Positions 1-8,915 are shown, counted from the stretch's first letter. The stretch: DNA of 46,622 nucleotides from Candidatus Elulimicrobium sp. (GCA_020720815.1 DYNY01000007.1:1-46622), one strand, 5' to 3'. Numbers and translations: made by a program. The notes: a model not told the origin generated them from the sequence alone.

Positions 1-17
1 TGTCCACCTGCTACGAC
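1..17. repeat. Terminal overlap of circular assembly (left copy)
   Basis: Bases 1-17 are identical to 46606-46622. Removing one copy leaves 46,605 bp, a multiple of three, and the giant minus-strand reading frame stays in phase across the join with no stop. This is what a circularised contig with a short assembly overlap looks like. It is too short to be read as a biological terminal repeat. Confidence 0.9.
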
Positions 18-827
18 ACCGCCGGCTATAGGACCCGCCGCTACGGCGGCTCCTACTGATAACAAGTTAGGAATTGCTCCGCTTAAGAAATCGTAAGCGT
101 ACTGCTCCATAGGGCTATCGCCTTTAACGGGTTCAGGAGTAAGTGCTGGTATATTTTTTAACTCGTCTAAAAGCCCGCCGTCTTTACCAACTAAAAGATG
201 ATTAGCGAACTGTAGCATAGTTACCGCTGGATTAGCGGGTAGTAAATCGCCATCCTCTGTACGTTTTCCAACAAACTCTAGCATAGCTTTTTCTAAATCT
301 AAAAAAGTTCTAGCTGTAGCTTTGGAGCCCTCGTAAGCAAAAGCTTTTCCGGCTTTAGCGTACCAAGAGGAGTTATCTTTTATAGCTATCTCCATATTAA
401 CTAAAGTATCTACGTCGTTTCTGTTTAAAGCCAATTTAGCTGGATCACTAAGATACTTAGCTGTTACCGGAGTCACATAGTTATTAACATTATCTTTAGC
501 GAATATCTTTTTAGCTATGTCGTCTGTTTCTTTAAATTTAAGGTACTCATCTTTATTGCTGACTAGAATATCAAAAGGTATATTCTTATCGTTAGATATT
601 GTATGTAACTTAGCCGCTGTGTTAGGATCAACCTCTTTATACGAGTCTACAGCCCAAGGGAGTTTAGTCTCATCTACTGCTATCCTAGGTTGTTCGATTA
701 TTGGAGCTTCCTGTGGTTCTGAAATTACAGGCTCAAAGCCTTGTGTAAGATTAGCAAAAAGGCTATCTTCTTTTTGCTCGACAGGTAACGCTTCGTATCC
801 GCCGGTTAAATTATCAAATCCAGCCAT
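1..827 (-). CDS. Giant virion protein, N-terminal part (cut by window edge)
   Basis: This encodes the first 275 residues of a 2,009-residue protein whose remainder lies at 41403-46605. The ATG at 827 follows a good ribosome site (AAGGGAG about 5 bases upstream) and sits 2 bases after the stop of the preceding gene. The start MAGFDNLTGG is followed by an acidic, low-complexity stretch typical of virion proteins, then a helical region. Near the window edge is an Ala/Gly-rich hydrophobic segment (LLSVGAAVAAGPIAGG, about residues 254-270) that could be membrane-active. By position after the tail nozzle and internal proteins it corresponds to the large ejected core protein of podoviruses. Function is inferred from context; no enzymatic motif is visible in this part. 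Confidence 0.85.
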   Translation of the reverse strand, partial: MAGFDNLTGGYEALPVEQKEDSLFANLTQGFEPVISEPQEAPIIEQPRIAVDETKLPWAVDSYKEVDPNTAAKLHTISNDKNIPFDILVSNKDEYLKFKETDDIAKKIFAKDNVNNYVTPVTAKYLSDPAKLALNRNDVDTLVNMEIAIKDNSSWYAKAGKAFAYEGSKATARTFLDLEKAMLEFVGKRTEDGDLLPANPAVTMLQFANHLLVGKDGGLLDELKNIPALTPEPVKGDSPMEQYAYDFLSGAIPNLLSVGAAVAAGPIAGGVVAGG

Positions 828-829
828 AT

Positions 830-2587
830 TTATCTCCCTTTTATCAGTCTACCTTTCCAAACTTCAAGCCCTGTCAAAGGGTCGTATACGTGTCTAATAC
901 CTCTATCGTCGTCTTTAAAATAGTAGTTAGACTCAGGATCCAATACCGCCCCCTCGTCTTCTAGTCTAGCCGGGATATTCTTAGGGTTGGATAAAAACTC
1001 AGTCTGGTTTTCTTTGCCCTCGTAAGGTAACTGAAACTTATATATGTTGTCGAAATATCTGGAGCCATAAACGGGCTTCAGCATATCGTCTATTATCTCT
1101 TGTCTAGCTTTCTGGTCTTTTCTTTTTTCTAACGGAAGTATCTCTAGCCTCTGTTTATACTCTGCATAAAATTGTCCTAATAACTTTCTTCCAGCCTCTT
1201 TTTCTGTATTAAAATCAGAGCTTTTTCCTATGGATAACTTAGCTTGTTGGTAAGAAGTCATAACTTGCATAGCGTTGCCGTCTTTCTTATCTCTATCGGC
1301 TATAAAATCTATTAGTTTCCTAGAGGTACTTTCCTTAAAATTCTTAGCATATTTTTTAGCAAACTCACTAGCCGTAGGTTCTAATTCTCCGCTTACTATC
1401 TGAGCGTACAAAGCCATATCATCAGCCTTTTTACTCCCAGAAGTTTTGTTTTCGAATAGGTTTTTAATAGTAGCGTTTTCACTAGCTGAAAATAATGGAT
1501 TATATCTAGGACGATATGTAGGATCAGATAATGTTTTGTACACTTCTGAATTAAACATATCCTCTACTATTTTATCTTTTAAAGCTTCTTTAACTTTCCA
1601 GCCGTTTATTACTTCGCTTTTGGTAGCTTTGTATAGCTCTTCGTCCCCATCTTTCTCGTATTGTGCGTCTACTAAAGCTAATTGTTTTTCTACCGGTAAA
1701 CCGGACTCATTAAGCTTGTTAGCTGTAACTACAGACATCTCTTCTGTAGCCGCCTTACTTAACTGCGTTTTAAGCTTATCTACAACCTTTGTGTCGATAT
1801 ACTTAGCATTAGCATTAAGATAACTTAAAGCGTCCGTAGGAGAGCTATTAGAGAGATCCTGAACTATACTAGTATGTAAGTTAGTAAGGGTATCTTTTAC
1901 TACTGCGTCTACTTGGGCTTTATCCGCGCCTTTCATTAACTGTCTTGTGTTAGCATCTATAGCCGCTGAAGCTGTAGCTATAGCGTCTTTTCCGTTCTTA
2001 AATATAACGCTTCCAGTTTCTCTAAAAGCAACCATATCCTGACGATAAACGTTTACAGCGTTATCTATAAAAGCTTGGTTGCTGTTAGCCAAAGCCAGTT
2101 TATCTTCTTTGTCTATATTTCTAGTCTGGAGGTCGTACATCTGTTCTACGTGGTTAGTTATATCCGCAGAAAAACCTACGTTGAAAGCTTCTTTTGTAGC
2201 GGAACTAGCCCCGCTTTCGTCTAGTTGTTTTAAATATTTATCTCGTATCGCTATAGTTAATTCGGAAGCCTGTTTACCGACCATTCTACTCTCTGGGCCT
2301 GTCTTATTTTTAAGAGGGCTTAAATCTTCGTTAAGCTCTAATATAGCCGCAGTATGGGCATTGGTAGCATCGGTCTTATCTATTTTAGATAAAAGATTAG
2401 CCCCCATTTCTGTTACGGTACTTCCTACGTTAGAAAGGCTACTCCCGAAATTAGAAAGATCCTTAGCCCGTTGTGCTCCGAACAAATCCGAAGACACCTG
2501 AGCTTTTTGCGAAGGGCTGCTCGGTACATTACTTGTTAATAAAGGCCCTGAAGTAGCTACCTGTCCCGGTGTATATCTTTTTCCCAT
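830..2587 (-). CDS. Internal virion protein (585 aa)
   Basis: A 585-residue, Ala/Ser/Lys-rich, almost wholly helical protein with no signal peptide or membrane segment. The N-terminus has a flexible Ser/Pro-rich stretch before about residue 45; the rest looks like long helical bundles. It lies directly before the giant virion protein and after another internal-type protein, the order in which T7-like phages encode gp14, gp15 and gp16. I infer an ejected inner-core protein similar in role to gp15. There is no sequence motif that proves this. The stop overlaps the ribosome site of the next gene. Confidence 0.65.
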   Translation of the reverse strand: MGKRYTPGQVATSGPLLTSNVPSSPSQKAQVSSDLFGAQRAKDLSNFGSSLSNVGSTVTEMGANLLSKIDKTDATNAHTAAILELNEDLSPLKNKTGPESRMVGKQASELTIAIRDKYLKQLDESGASSATKEAFNVGFSADITNHVEQMYDLQTRNIDKEDKLALANSNQAFIDNAVNVYRQDMVAFRETGSVIFKNGKDAIATASAAIDANTRQLMKGADKAQVDAVVKDTLTNLHTSIVQDLSNSSPTDALSYLNANAKYIDTKVVDKLKTQLSKAATEEMSVVTANKLNESGLPVEKQLALVDAQYEKDGDEELYKATKSEVINGWKVKEALKDKIVEDMFNSEVYKTLSDPTYRPRYNPLFSASENATIKNLFENKTSGSKKADDMALYAQIVSGELEPTASEFAKKYAKNFKESTSRKLIDFIADRDKKDGNAMQVMTSYQQAKLSIGKSSDFNTEKEAGRKLLGQFYAEYKQRLEILPLEKRKDQKARQEIIDDMLKPVYGSRYFDNIYKFQLPYEGKENQTEFLSNPKNIPARLEDEGAVLDPESNYYFKDDDRGIRHVYDPLTGLEVWKGRLIKGR

Positions 2588-2602
2588 AATACTATATCTC
2601 CG

Positions 2603-3193
2603 TTACCAGTTTATTTTAGAAGCGGTTAAGGCCATATTGCTAGTTCCATCGAGTACGGTTCCTAGAACCGGAAGAGTAGAACTAGTTCTGTTAGCTCTAA
2701 GCATATTAGAGTTAGTAGTGTAATCAGCAGCCATATCTCTGTACTTCTTAGCGTCTCTACGAGTAGCTGTGGCTTGTCTATTGATACCTTCGGCTTGTTT
2801 AGCCGCGTTGTATCGTATAGTCATAGCATCCTCTTCGCCGTGCTTAAGGGTATCTAAAGCTACCATCTTATAAGATCCTTCTCCAGCCACCGCTCCTGAA
2901 TTTCCAGCATAAGCGTTTTGGGAGCCCATAAGAACATTAACTTTACTTCTAAATATTTTCTCTTCTTTTGCCCCAGTTTTTATAGCTTCGTCAGCTTGCC
3001 CGGAAAGATAATCTGCTTGCTCGTCTAAATAACCTGCCTGCTCTCTAGCATAGCCAGCATTTTTTAAAGCGACTTGGGCGTTATATTCGTTGGTATTGTT
3101 TTGGGCTTCGGTGGCTTTATGTAGACCATAAGCTTTAACTCCGGTTCCTACTGCGCTTACTGCTAATCCTGCTACCGCTACGGCTGTTGGCAT
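2603..3193 (-). CDS. Internal virion protein, gp14-like by position (196 aa)
   Basis: The N-terminus is a small-residue hydrophobic segment (residues 2-22, TAVAVAGLAVSAVGTGVKAY). A long Ala/Gln/Asn-rich coiled-coil region follows (about 25-150) with repeated Gly-Tyr and Glu-Gln-Ala patterns. This is the usual shape of the small ejected protein of podoviruses (T7 gp14 type), thought to form a pore in the outer membrane at infection. It is separated by only 3 bases from the upstream acetyltransferase-like gene and by 15 from the downstream internal protein, so it is cotranscribed. The role is inferred from shape and position. Confidence 0.65.
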   Translation of the reverse strand: MPTAVAVAGLAVSAVGTGVKAYGLHKATEAQNNTNEYNAQVALKNAGYAREQAGYLDEQADYLSGQADEAIKTGAKEEKIFRSKVNVLMGSQNAYAGNSGAVAGEGSYKMVALDTLKHGEEDAMTIRYNAAKQAEGINRQATATRRDAKKYRDMAADYTTNSNMLRANRTSSTLPVLGTVLDGTSNMALTASKINW

Positions 3194-3196
3194 ATC

Positions 3197-3667
3197 CTAA
3201 CCCTCCATAGTGAATTTAAAGAATTTATTCCCATTCACTATTGTACTATCTTTGTCTATTATAAACCCGCATCTCTTAAGCCATCGTATAGATATATCGT
3301 TGTCTATACCTACATAATTTAGCAGAAGCGGAAACTCTTTCGACATAAGTCTAACATATTGTTTACTATATTTCACGATTGTTTTAGGGAAGTCTTTTAT
3401 CTTTAACTTTGTAACCATCCATGGATGCCCCATGTATTTAAAACGTATCTCTTCCCCGTGGCCTTCGCCTACGCCAAATACAGCCATAAGTTCGTCGTCT
3501 ATAAATACTGCTTTTTTAAAAGGAGAGTTTTGTATACAAAGTTCGAAACCCTCTTCCATAGAAAGTCCGGAGAAGTTAAAAGTCTCCTCTATATCTTTAG
3601 CTTTTATGAAGGGTACTATTTCTTTTGTGTTTTCGTAAGTAGCGTCTTCTATTCTAATAGTTGTCAT
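3197..3667 (-). CDS. Acetyltransferase-like virion-associated protein (T7 gp13 / DUF2833 type)
   Basis: A 156-residue protein whose order of elements resembles a GNAT fold: an N-terminal helix pair, a beta strand ending AVFGVGEG, and the C-terminal segment IRWLKRCGF followed by a final strand pair. The last segment is typical of GNAT C-termini. Podoviruses of the T7 and BPP-1 kinds carry a similar small protein (DUF2833) beside the tail nozzle gene. It is needed for assembly of the internal core in T7; whether it acetylates anything is unknown. I chose the ATG at 3667; a GTG three codons upstream (3676) is also possible. It overlaps the tail nozzle stop by 14 bases. Confidence 0.65.
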   Translation of the reverse strand: MTTIRIEDATYENTKEIVPFIKAKDIEETFNFSGLSMEEGFELCIQNSPFKKAVFIDDELMAVFGVGEGHGEEIRFKYMGHPWMVTKLKIKDFPKTIVKYSKQYVRLMSKEFPLLLNYVGIDNDISIRWLKRCGFIIDKDSTIVNGNKFFKFTMEG

Positions 3668-6314
3668 AATCCACACTCACAACCATACCGTCTATTGTAA
3701 GGGGGAGAGGATCGACTACTTTAGCGTAAATTCTTCCGGTGCCGTCAGCACTAGCTTCGATAAGAGCCTCTTTTACCCCGGTAAATAACTGAACAGGGTT
3801 TTCTTGGTCGTCCTCTGATCTTACTATTACTTCTGAATTAGCTCTATCTGAAGAGGGGCCGAGTATGACTTGTCTAGTGTTTCTTAATTGTAGCTCTACT
3901 TTAGGGATGCTTCTTACTTTGGCTTTTAAAGGCCCTGTCTGAAGCTGTGTATCGAAATCTAAAGTTTCTACTTCGCAGAAATAGCCTAGACCTACGTGTA
4001 TTCTTGAAGCTCTAAAAGGTAAAGTTACCGAGCCTGAATTTACTGTCTTGTTTCTAACTACATACCCGTCGGCTAGTATAGCTACTTCCTTTCCTTCGAG
4101 ATGGTCTAGCCCGCTTAAAGTTAAAACAGCCTTTCTTACCACGCCGCCTGAAAGATAAGCAGTCATATTAGCACCGTCTATATAATCGCCGTTCTTATCT
4201 TTTATTTTGAAAGTATCTTCTGTCGTATCAGATACAAAACATCTAGTATTGTTAAGTTCTATAGTTCCAAACTCTAACTCGTTAGAAATATCGTATGATA
4301 ATACAAACTCGTCTAAATCTATTGTGTCGCCATCGGATAGCCCGTGATCGTTAGCGGTTACTGTTATTTCTACGTCTAAATCTACATCGGTTATAGATAT
4401 AGGATTATCCCAAGATAAGCCACAATCCACAAAGTAAGCGTTCCTAATGCTGAACTCGCCTACAGAGTTTTCTGGGAGTCTTGGTTTAACTAGCTCGATG
4501 TATCTAACATAAGCTCCGTCTATTAGCCTCTTAACTATAGCGTAAACGTTATCAACCCCGGGGCCTTCTGCTAAAGACATAACTTGCTCGTAGAAGCCTT
4601 GAGTGTCGTGTTGGTGCCAGCCCCAAACTTGTTGTTCTTTATCGTAAGTCATAGCAACCATAGAGCCGTCGTCTAAAACGCACCATACTATTGAGTCTGG
4701 CGATTTCTGATAGCACCATGAAACTATGTTTCTGCCATCAAATAAGTGGTTAGCAAATAAAGATAAATCAGTTCCTTTGTAGCCGTCTATATCGAAACTA
4801 TAAGCGTAGTCTCTAACTTTACGACCGGAGCCGTCTATGAACATAACAGCGTTTCCAATTTTGAGAGGAGCCACTTTTGAAGAGCCCCATCCGCTTTGCG
4901 GCTTAATCTTTACGTTGCTAGGTGTAACGTAATCAGCACCAGTTCCGGGCGATAAAAAATACTCGCTGTCGGAAGTCCCTATCATTAAATATTGGCCTAA
5001 CCCAATACCCCATAGTATTTCTTTCATTTCGTTAGAATAAATCGTAAACTCAAAAGCGTCGTCGTCCTGTATTACAGCGGATATACCGTGGCACTCGTAG
5101 TCGCCAGAACGAGATCCGAATACTGTTTGCGGCTGGTCGTCCGTTCTAAATAGGATTAATCTCTGCTCATAAAATGAGCAAGCTCCGGGATAATTTCCGG
5201 TTGAACTAAACGTATTACCCGCTTCTGGGGCCACTACATCTTTACTTATAATATTAACCGTAGCACCTTCAGTAAATGAAGTTATGTCTACGCCAGCAGG
5301 AGTTTTAGACGCTACCGTGCCAGCTCCGTAATAAATACCAGAACCTTTATTCTCTTCTCTGTATACGAAATAATGTATTATACGTGCTTTATCTTCCGCC
5401 GATAACGCGCCAAACCATGCCGTCCAGTTAATCGTCTGGCTTGCTCCGCACTCTACCGGGTTGGATCGGAAAGAATATCGGTATTGGTCGTCTATAGCTA
5501 CTACTACATAGTTGTATGTTGTCCCACCGCTACTGGCTATCGTTGGTGTAGGAACAGAAGACAAAAAAGTTAAATCAGTTAAAGTCCATACATCGTGATC
5601 TGTTCTAGTTAGTTTAGCCATCTTATGGAGAGGATGGCATAAATATACAACGTCGGCGGTCTGAGCGAATTTAATATCTGCTAGTTCGTCCTCGTCGTAA
5701 GTCGTTACTATTTCATAAATATTAGATGATTCTAAATAACCTACTGCTTTAGTATCAGGATCAACGCTATCGGTTAGCCTAACGTATATAGTGCTGTAGC
5801 CTAAAGCATCGTTATCGCCGTAAGCGAACTGGCCTGCGGTTAAAGCACCAAGTGTTCCTCTTGTTAGGGGCTTGTTAGCTCCGCCAACGTCTTCGAATAC
5901 ATAAATAGGATCAGGTCTATTAGGGTTTCCGCCAGCGGCTAGTTCTAATCTATACTCGCTAGAAGCCCCGTGTTGTGTCCACTTATAAGCAGCAGTTCGT
6001 ATATCGAAACCGTGTCCAGCAGAATTAACTACTAACTCGCCGTCTTTATACACTCGGATATAGTTTTCCCCGAACTCAAGCACGTAAGCTTGTAATACTG
6101 AGAACTGAAACGGAATAAGTCTTGTTTTCTTAGTTGAGTCTTTTACTTCGTTAATAAATTGAGTTCCGCCACGATTAGAAAGCCCGCCTTGTATGTACGG
6201 AAACATATTTCTCATCTTTCTAACGGCTGTGTTATATTTTTGTAGATCGCTTCTCGAGTGAAGAGAGGGCGACCATATACCGCCCGTAAACGATAATTGA
6301 GGTAACTTAATCAC
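3654..6314 (-). CDS. Tail nozzle protein (gp12/tail tubular B type)
   Basis: An 886-residue, beta-rich protein. The N-terminus is diagnostic of podovirus nozzle proteins: it has SFTGGIWSPSLHSRSDLQKY, then NMFPYIQGGLSNRGGTQF, then PFQFSVLQAYVLEFG. The body is consistent with a beta-propeller, with motifs such as QRLILF, FGSRSGDYE and the GSD/GTSDSEYFLSPG region around residues 390-450. It forms the distal tube below the adaptor ring, through which DNA leaves. The gene is coupled to the adaptor gene (shared base at 6314) and to the acetyltransferase-like gene. Assignment to the family is firm; details of its folds are inferred. Confidence 0.9.
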   Translation of the reverse strand: MIKLPQLSFTGGIWSPSLHSRSDLQKYNTAVRKMRNMFPYIQGGLSNRGGTQFINEVKDSTKKTRLIPFQFSVLQAYVLEFGENYIRVYKDGELVVNSAGHGFDIRTAAYKWTQHGASSEYRLELAAGGNPNRPDPIYVFEDVGGANKPLTRGTLGALTAGQFAYGDNDALGYSTIYVRLTDSVDPDTKAVGYLESSNIYEIVTTYDEDELADIKFAQTADVVYLCHPLHKMAKLTRTDHDVWTLTDLTFLSSVPTPTIASSGGTTYNYVVVAIDDQYRYSFRSNPVECGASQTINWTAWFGALSAEDKARIIHYFVYREENKGSGIYYGAGTVASKTPAGVDITSFTEGATVNIISKDVVAPEAGNTFSSTGNYPGACSFYEQRLILFRTDDQPQTVFGSRSGDYECHGISAVIQDDDAFEFTIYSNEMKEILWGIGLGQYLMIGTSDSEYFLSPGTGADYVTPSNVKIKPQSGWGSSKVAPLKIGNAVMFIDGSGRKVRDYAYSFDIDGYKGTDLSLFANHLFDGRNIVSWCYQKSPDSIVWCVLDDGSMVAMTYDKEQQVWGWHQHDTQGFYEQVMSLAEGPGVDNVYAIVKRLIDGAYVRYIELVKPRLPENSVGEFSIRNAYFVDCGLSWDNPISITDVDLDVEITVTANDHGLSDGDTIDLDEFVLSYDISNELEFGTIELNNTRCFVSDTTEDTFKIKDKNGDYIDGANMTAYLSGGVVRKAVLTLSGLDHLEGKEVAILADGYVVRNKTVNSGSVTLPFRASRIHVGLGYFCEVETLDFDTQLQTGPLKAKVRSIPKVELQLRNTRQVILGPSSDRANSEVIVRSEDDQENPVQLFTGVKEALIEASADGTGRIYAKVVDPLPLTIDGMVVSVDYDNY

Positions 6315-6931
6315 TATCTTGCTCCTAGTATAGAACTGTAACTTGGTAAGTTCTCGTTGCTCCTAGTTGCGTCGGTTATAGACGCGTGGGCTATGGTTCT
6401 CATAAATAAAGTATACATAGCGTTTTGTAAATCCGCTTTTCTAGTAAGAGACATAGCAATATCGGAAGCTAGTTTAAAAACTACAGCTTCTCTAAAAGAG
6501 GCGCTAAATCTACCGGGCTCGGTTACTTTGCCGGTATAGATAAGTTCAGCATCCTCTTGGTTTGTTAAAATTAATGTTCTGTCCAATGCGTCGTTAGACA
6601 AAGTTTCAAACTTTATCATCTCCGCATTAACTGGAGCGAAGTTGTTATTTGCTGCGTTAGCAGGATCATAAATACTTCTAGGAATTAAACAATCTGAAGG
6701 TACTTGGTAAGCATAAGTCCAGCCGGAATAAGTTTCTACGACTAAACCTAATAATTTTCTTTTTCTAGCGAACGTCCAGTCAAAAGCTTCTAAGGTAAAG
6801 TCTCTTGCTAAAGAGTATGCTGCTGCGCACTCTCTTTCTTCTTTAGAAACGGGATTTACTATACTAGTAAGTTTACTATACAGTCCTAGCCTAGACATAG
6901 CTTGGTTGCAAATTTCTATCTCACTAGCCAT
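6314..6931 (-). CDS. Head-to-tail adaptor (tail tubular protein A type)
   Basis: A 205-residue protein with the hallmark N-terminus of podovirus adaptor proteins: EIEICNQAMSRLG, then ECAAAYSLARDFTLEAFDW and FARKRKLL, followed by a YQVPSDCL segment. The family (T7 gp11, P22 gp4-like) forms a dodecameric ring between portal and nozzle. It starts with ATG at 6931, about 10 bases after the pyrimidine-rich tail of a strong hairpin terminator and behind an AAAGGGG ribosome site, so its expression may be lower than that of the capsid genes upstream. It overlaps the nozzle start by one base. Confidence 0.88.
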   Translation of the reverse strand: MASEIEICNQAMSRLGLYSKLTSIVNPVSKEERECAAAYSLARDFTLEAFDWTFARKRKLLGLVVETYSGWTYAYQVPSDCLIPRSIYDPANAANNNFAPVNAEMIKFETLSNDALDRTLILTNQEDAELIYTGKVTEPGRFSASFREAVVFKLASDIAMSLTRKADLQNAMYTLFMRTIAHASITDATRSNENLPSYSSILGAR

Positions 6932-6947
6932 AAAAACCCCTTTAAAA

Positions 6948-6975
6948 ATCAGGAGGGCTTTTACCCCCTCCTGAT
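6948..6975 (-). terminator. Intrinsic terminator between capsid block and tail block
   Basis: A perfect 10-bp inverted repeat (arms 6948-6957 and 6966-6975, ATCAGGAGGG and its complement) encloses an 8-base loop. On the minus strand it is followed directly by TTTTTA. It lies in the gap between the small head-cluster gene (stop at 6977) and the tail adaptor gene (start 6931). As both flanking genes are on the same strand, it probably gives partial termination, making capsid transcripts more abundant than tail transcripts. Confidence 0.85.
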
Positions 6976-6976
6976 A

Positions 6977-7312
6977 TTATTTAGAACTTTGTTTATCTTT
7001 TCCAGCGTTAAGGTCTTCAAAGGGATCGTCTTCCTCTTTCGTAAAAGAAGGATACTCTGCGTCTTTGTGGCCTAAAGCTCTTCTAGCTCTTACTTGGTCT
7101 TCAGAATACTGCCTATCTTTGGGTTTCTTACTCATCTCGAAGAAAGTAGTAGCGTCGTCTCCGACGATAGCTCTCTTAGGAGCAGTTAAGCCTTTTCCTT
7201 TCGCCTTAAACTCAGAAGGGATAGGTTTGCTTGTATCTCCTATATATTCTTCACCGACTTTGTACAGCTTTCCGCCACGATAGCATTTCTTAGTACAAAT
7301 ATAATCAGACAT
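6977..7312 (-). CDS. Small head-cluster protein with N-terminal Cys-x3-Cys/YKVGE domain
   Basis: A 111-residue protein. Residues 1-40 form a compact module: MSDYICTKKCYRGGKLYKVG, then an acidic turn and a Pro-containing stretch. The same pattern (C-x3-C-x3-G-[KR]-[LV]-YKVGE) ends the radical SAM-glycosyltransferase fusion at 10664-12421. The rest is Lys/Glu/Asp-rich and probably disordered, with an acidic end. Small phage proteins with this domain are common near capsid and scaffold genes, but I know no proven function. It lies between the decoration protein and an intrinsic terminator, so it closes the capsid block. It could be a structural peptide or a substrate of the modification cassette; the latter is speculation. 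Confidence 0.75.
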   Translation of the reverse strand: MSDYICTKKCYRGGKLYKVGEEYIGDTSKPIPSEFKAKGKGLTAPKRAIVGDDATTFFEMSKKPKDRQYSEDQVRARRALGHKDAEYPSFTKEEDDPFEDLNAGKDKQSSK

Positions 7313-7321
7313 AGACTCTCC

Positions 7322-7762
7322 TTACACGCCTTGTACGTTAGCTGACTGACCGTCGAGCGCTAAATAAGCGGAGATCTTTCCTGTCGAAGGATTAGATCCC
7401 CCTACGGTGTAAGCAAGGTCGCAATAACGAAGCATACCAAGAGGTAAATCTTGGTCTATCAAGAATTTGCCAGCGATTAAATCAGCGGCAAGAATAACTC
7501 TTGAAAACTTAGTAACTACTGTTCCGTTTAAGGAAGAGTTAGCTGTAGTTCCTGTTTTTGTAGCTGAAGTTCTTAAAGCAATAGTTAAGTTAGTTAAAGC
7601 GTCGAAAGCTTCTGTAGACTGAACAACAAGTTTAATTTTTCCTTTGCTATTGTAAGGCTGAACTTTGCTATCCACCGCGCCTAAGTCTACAAGGTTGGTA
7701 GAAGTTGCGCTCTCTACTATCGCTTGGTCTTCACTGAACACATTTTCGTAATCTAAAATCAT
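7322..7762 (-). CDS. Head decoration protein, Bbp16-like
   Basis: A 146-residue beta-rich protein beginning MILDYENVFSEDQAI and continuing with SATSTNLVDLG. This is the recognisable start of the Bbp16 family, the cement or decoration protein of Bordetella phage BPP-1 and many related phages, which trims the capsid exterior. The family trimer has a jellyroll-like fold. It follows the major capsid gene after a 61-base gap containing a hairpin and has its own ribosome site (TAGGAGGG). The match is from memory of the family, so moderately high confidence. Confidence 0.8.
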   Translation of the reverse strand: MILDYENVFSEDQAIVESATSTNLVDLGAVDSKVQPYNSKGKIKLVVQSTEAFDALTNLTIALRTSATKTGTTANSSLNGTVVTKFSRVILAADLIAGKFLIDQDLPLGMLRYCDLAYTVGGSNPSTGKISAYLALDGQSANVQGV

Positions 7763-7788
7763 AAGATATCCCTCCTATCAAATTTGTT

Positions 7789-7814
7789 AAGGAGCCTCGG
7801 TTAAGAGGCCCCTT
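7789..7814 (-). promoter_or_regulatory. Hairpin between major capsid and decoration genes
   Basis: Minus-strand RNA from 7814 to 7789 can form a 10-bp stem (AAGGGGCCUC with GAGGCUCCUU, one G-U pair) around a 6-base loop. No uridine run follows, so it is not a convincing terminator. It may protect or process the capsid mRNA, or cause a weak pause that raises capsid over decoration transcript. Confidence 0.5.
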
Positions 7815-7823
7815 AGGTTAAAG

Positions 7824-8867
7824 TTATATAACTCTGTCCTCAGAATTTAAAATTGCATCGCAACGTTTTACAGGGATTTCGTCGAAAGTAACTACTTTCT
7901 TGCCCGCAATATCTTGCATAAGAATATTAACGTTGGTTGAATTTTTAATCTGTCGTCTCATCCAAGTTCTGATTGTCTTATTGCAATAGATAACTGGAGT
8001 TCCTTTTCCAAGAGAAGGAACAAGCTCTATAGCTTGAATAAGAAGATCAGCAAGATCTGGGCCTGCATCGTATACAGCGTCGCTAGCCATTAGGTTAACG
8101 ATTCCGCCTCTTTTTGTAAGAGTGTTTATATCGATGTTAGAGATACGTACAACATATCTCCAGTCTCTTAAGCAAAGCCCAAGATCCCAACTGTAGTGAG
8201 AAATGTAACCTTGGTATCTATCACCATTTGGGTCAAGTAATGGATCACCTTCAGCTTTGTTTTGGGTTAAGTCAGCAGATTTAAGTCCAGCTTGGTATCC
8301 TTTTGGGAAAATACCATGAACTGTACTTGCGCCCCAACATACTAACCAAATAGATGTTAAGTCAGACCCGGTTCCGCCAGCATCAATAATGTTCTCGCCG
8401 TTTTCAGCACTAGAATCATTATAACGAGGTGCTAGGCCTAAAAACTTTTTAGGTTCTAACTGTGTATTGCCATAAAACAATACAGAAGCCATTTCCTGGT
8501 TCATAGCTTCGATAAACGCTACATCTTCAGAAAGTCTGAAAGCTGCTGTGTTTCCGTTTAGATCTGCTAGTTTTTTGTCAACTTGTGCGTAAGCAGCAAG
8601 CATACCGCAAGTATCTGTTACTTGTACTGTTCGTGATTTACTTTGTGGAACACCGTAGTTCAACATTCTCCATGCGACTTCTGGTAATCCGGTTCTAACT
8701 GTGGTTATATGTCCGGTAGGGGTGTTTCCCTCTACGAACAACATATCCGCAATTACTTCATTTGTTTGGTTTAGTATTTCTACTATGTTAGCAACTTTGC
8801 CATTTGGGTCTAATCTTGCAGCCCAATCAGCTAGAGTTAAAGCTAACGCTCCTAATACAACAGCCAT
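7824..8867 (-). CDS. Major capsid protein (BPP-1/Bbp17-like)
   Basis: A 347-residue protein with the pattern of podovirus HK97-fold capsid proteins of the BPP-1 kind. The N-terminus (LTLADWAARLDPNG) leads into VEILNQTNEVIADMLFVEGN and TTVRTGLPEVAWRMLNYGVP, the usual N-arm and E-loop region. Later come a QEMASVLFYGN segment and a C-terminal ISNIDINTL/RRQIKNSTNV region of the A-domain. A strong ribosome site (AAGGAGGAAG) precedes the ATG, as expected for the most abundant virion protein. It follows the scaffold gene and precedes the decoration gene. Confidence 0.9.
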   Translation of the reverse strand: MAVVLGALALTLADWAARLDPNGKVANIVEILNQTNEVIADMLFVEGNTPTGHITTVRTGLPEVAWRMLNYGVPQSKSRTVQVTDTCGMLAAYAQVDKKLADLNGNTAAFRLSEDVAFIEAMNQEMASVLFYGNTQLEPKKFLGLAPRYNDSSAENGENIIDAGGTGSDLTSIWLVCWGASTVHGIFPKGYQAGLKSADLTQNKAEGDPLLDPNGDRYQGYISHYSWDLGLCLRDWRYVVRISNIDINTLTKRGGIVNLMASDAVYDAGPDLADLLIQAIELVPSLGKGTPVIYCNKTIRTWMRRQIKNSTNVNILMQDIAGKKVVTFDEIPVKRCDAILNSEDRVI

Positions 8868-8915
8868 AATTCTTCCTCCTTTTTTATTCTAATCGTCTTC
8901 GACGACTAGTTATCG

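Noticed and set aside
1-17. Short direct terminal repeat as physical genome ends
   Set aside because: Seventeen bases inside a continuous coding frame fit an assembly overlap. T7-like terminal repeats are far longer and non-coding.
8868-8915. Terminator between scaffold and capsid genes
   Set aside because: A small TCGTC/GACGA stem exists, but it is short and is not followed by a T run on the minus strand.
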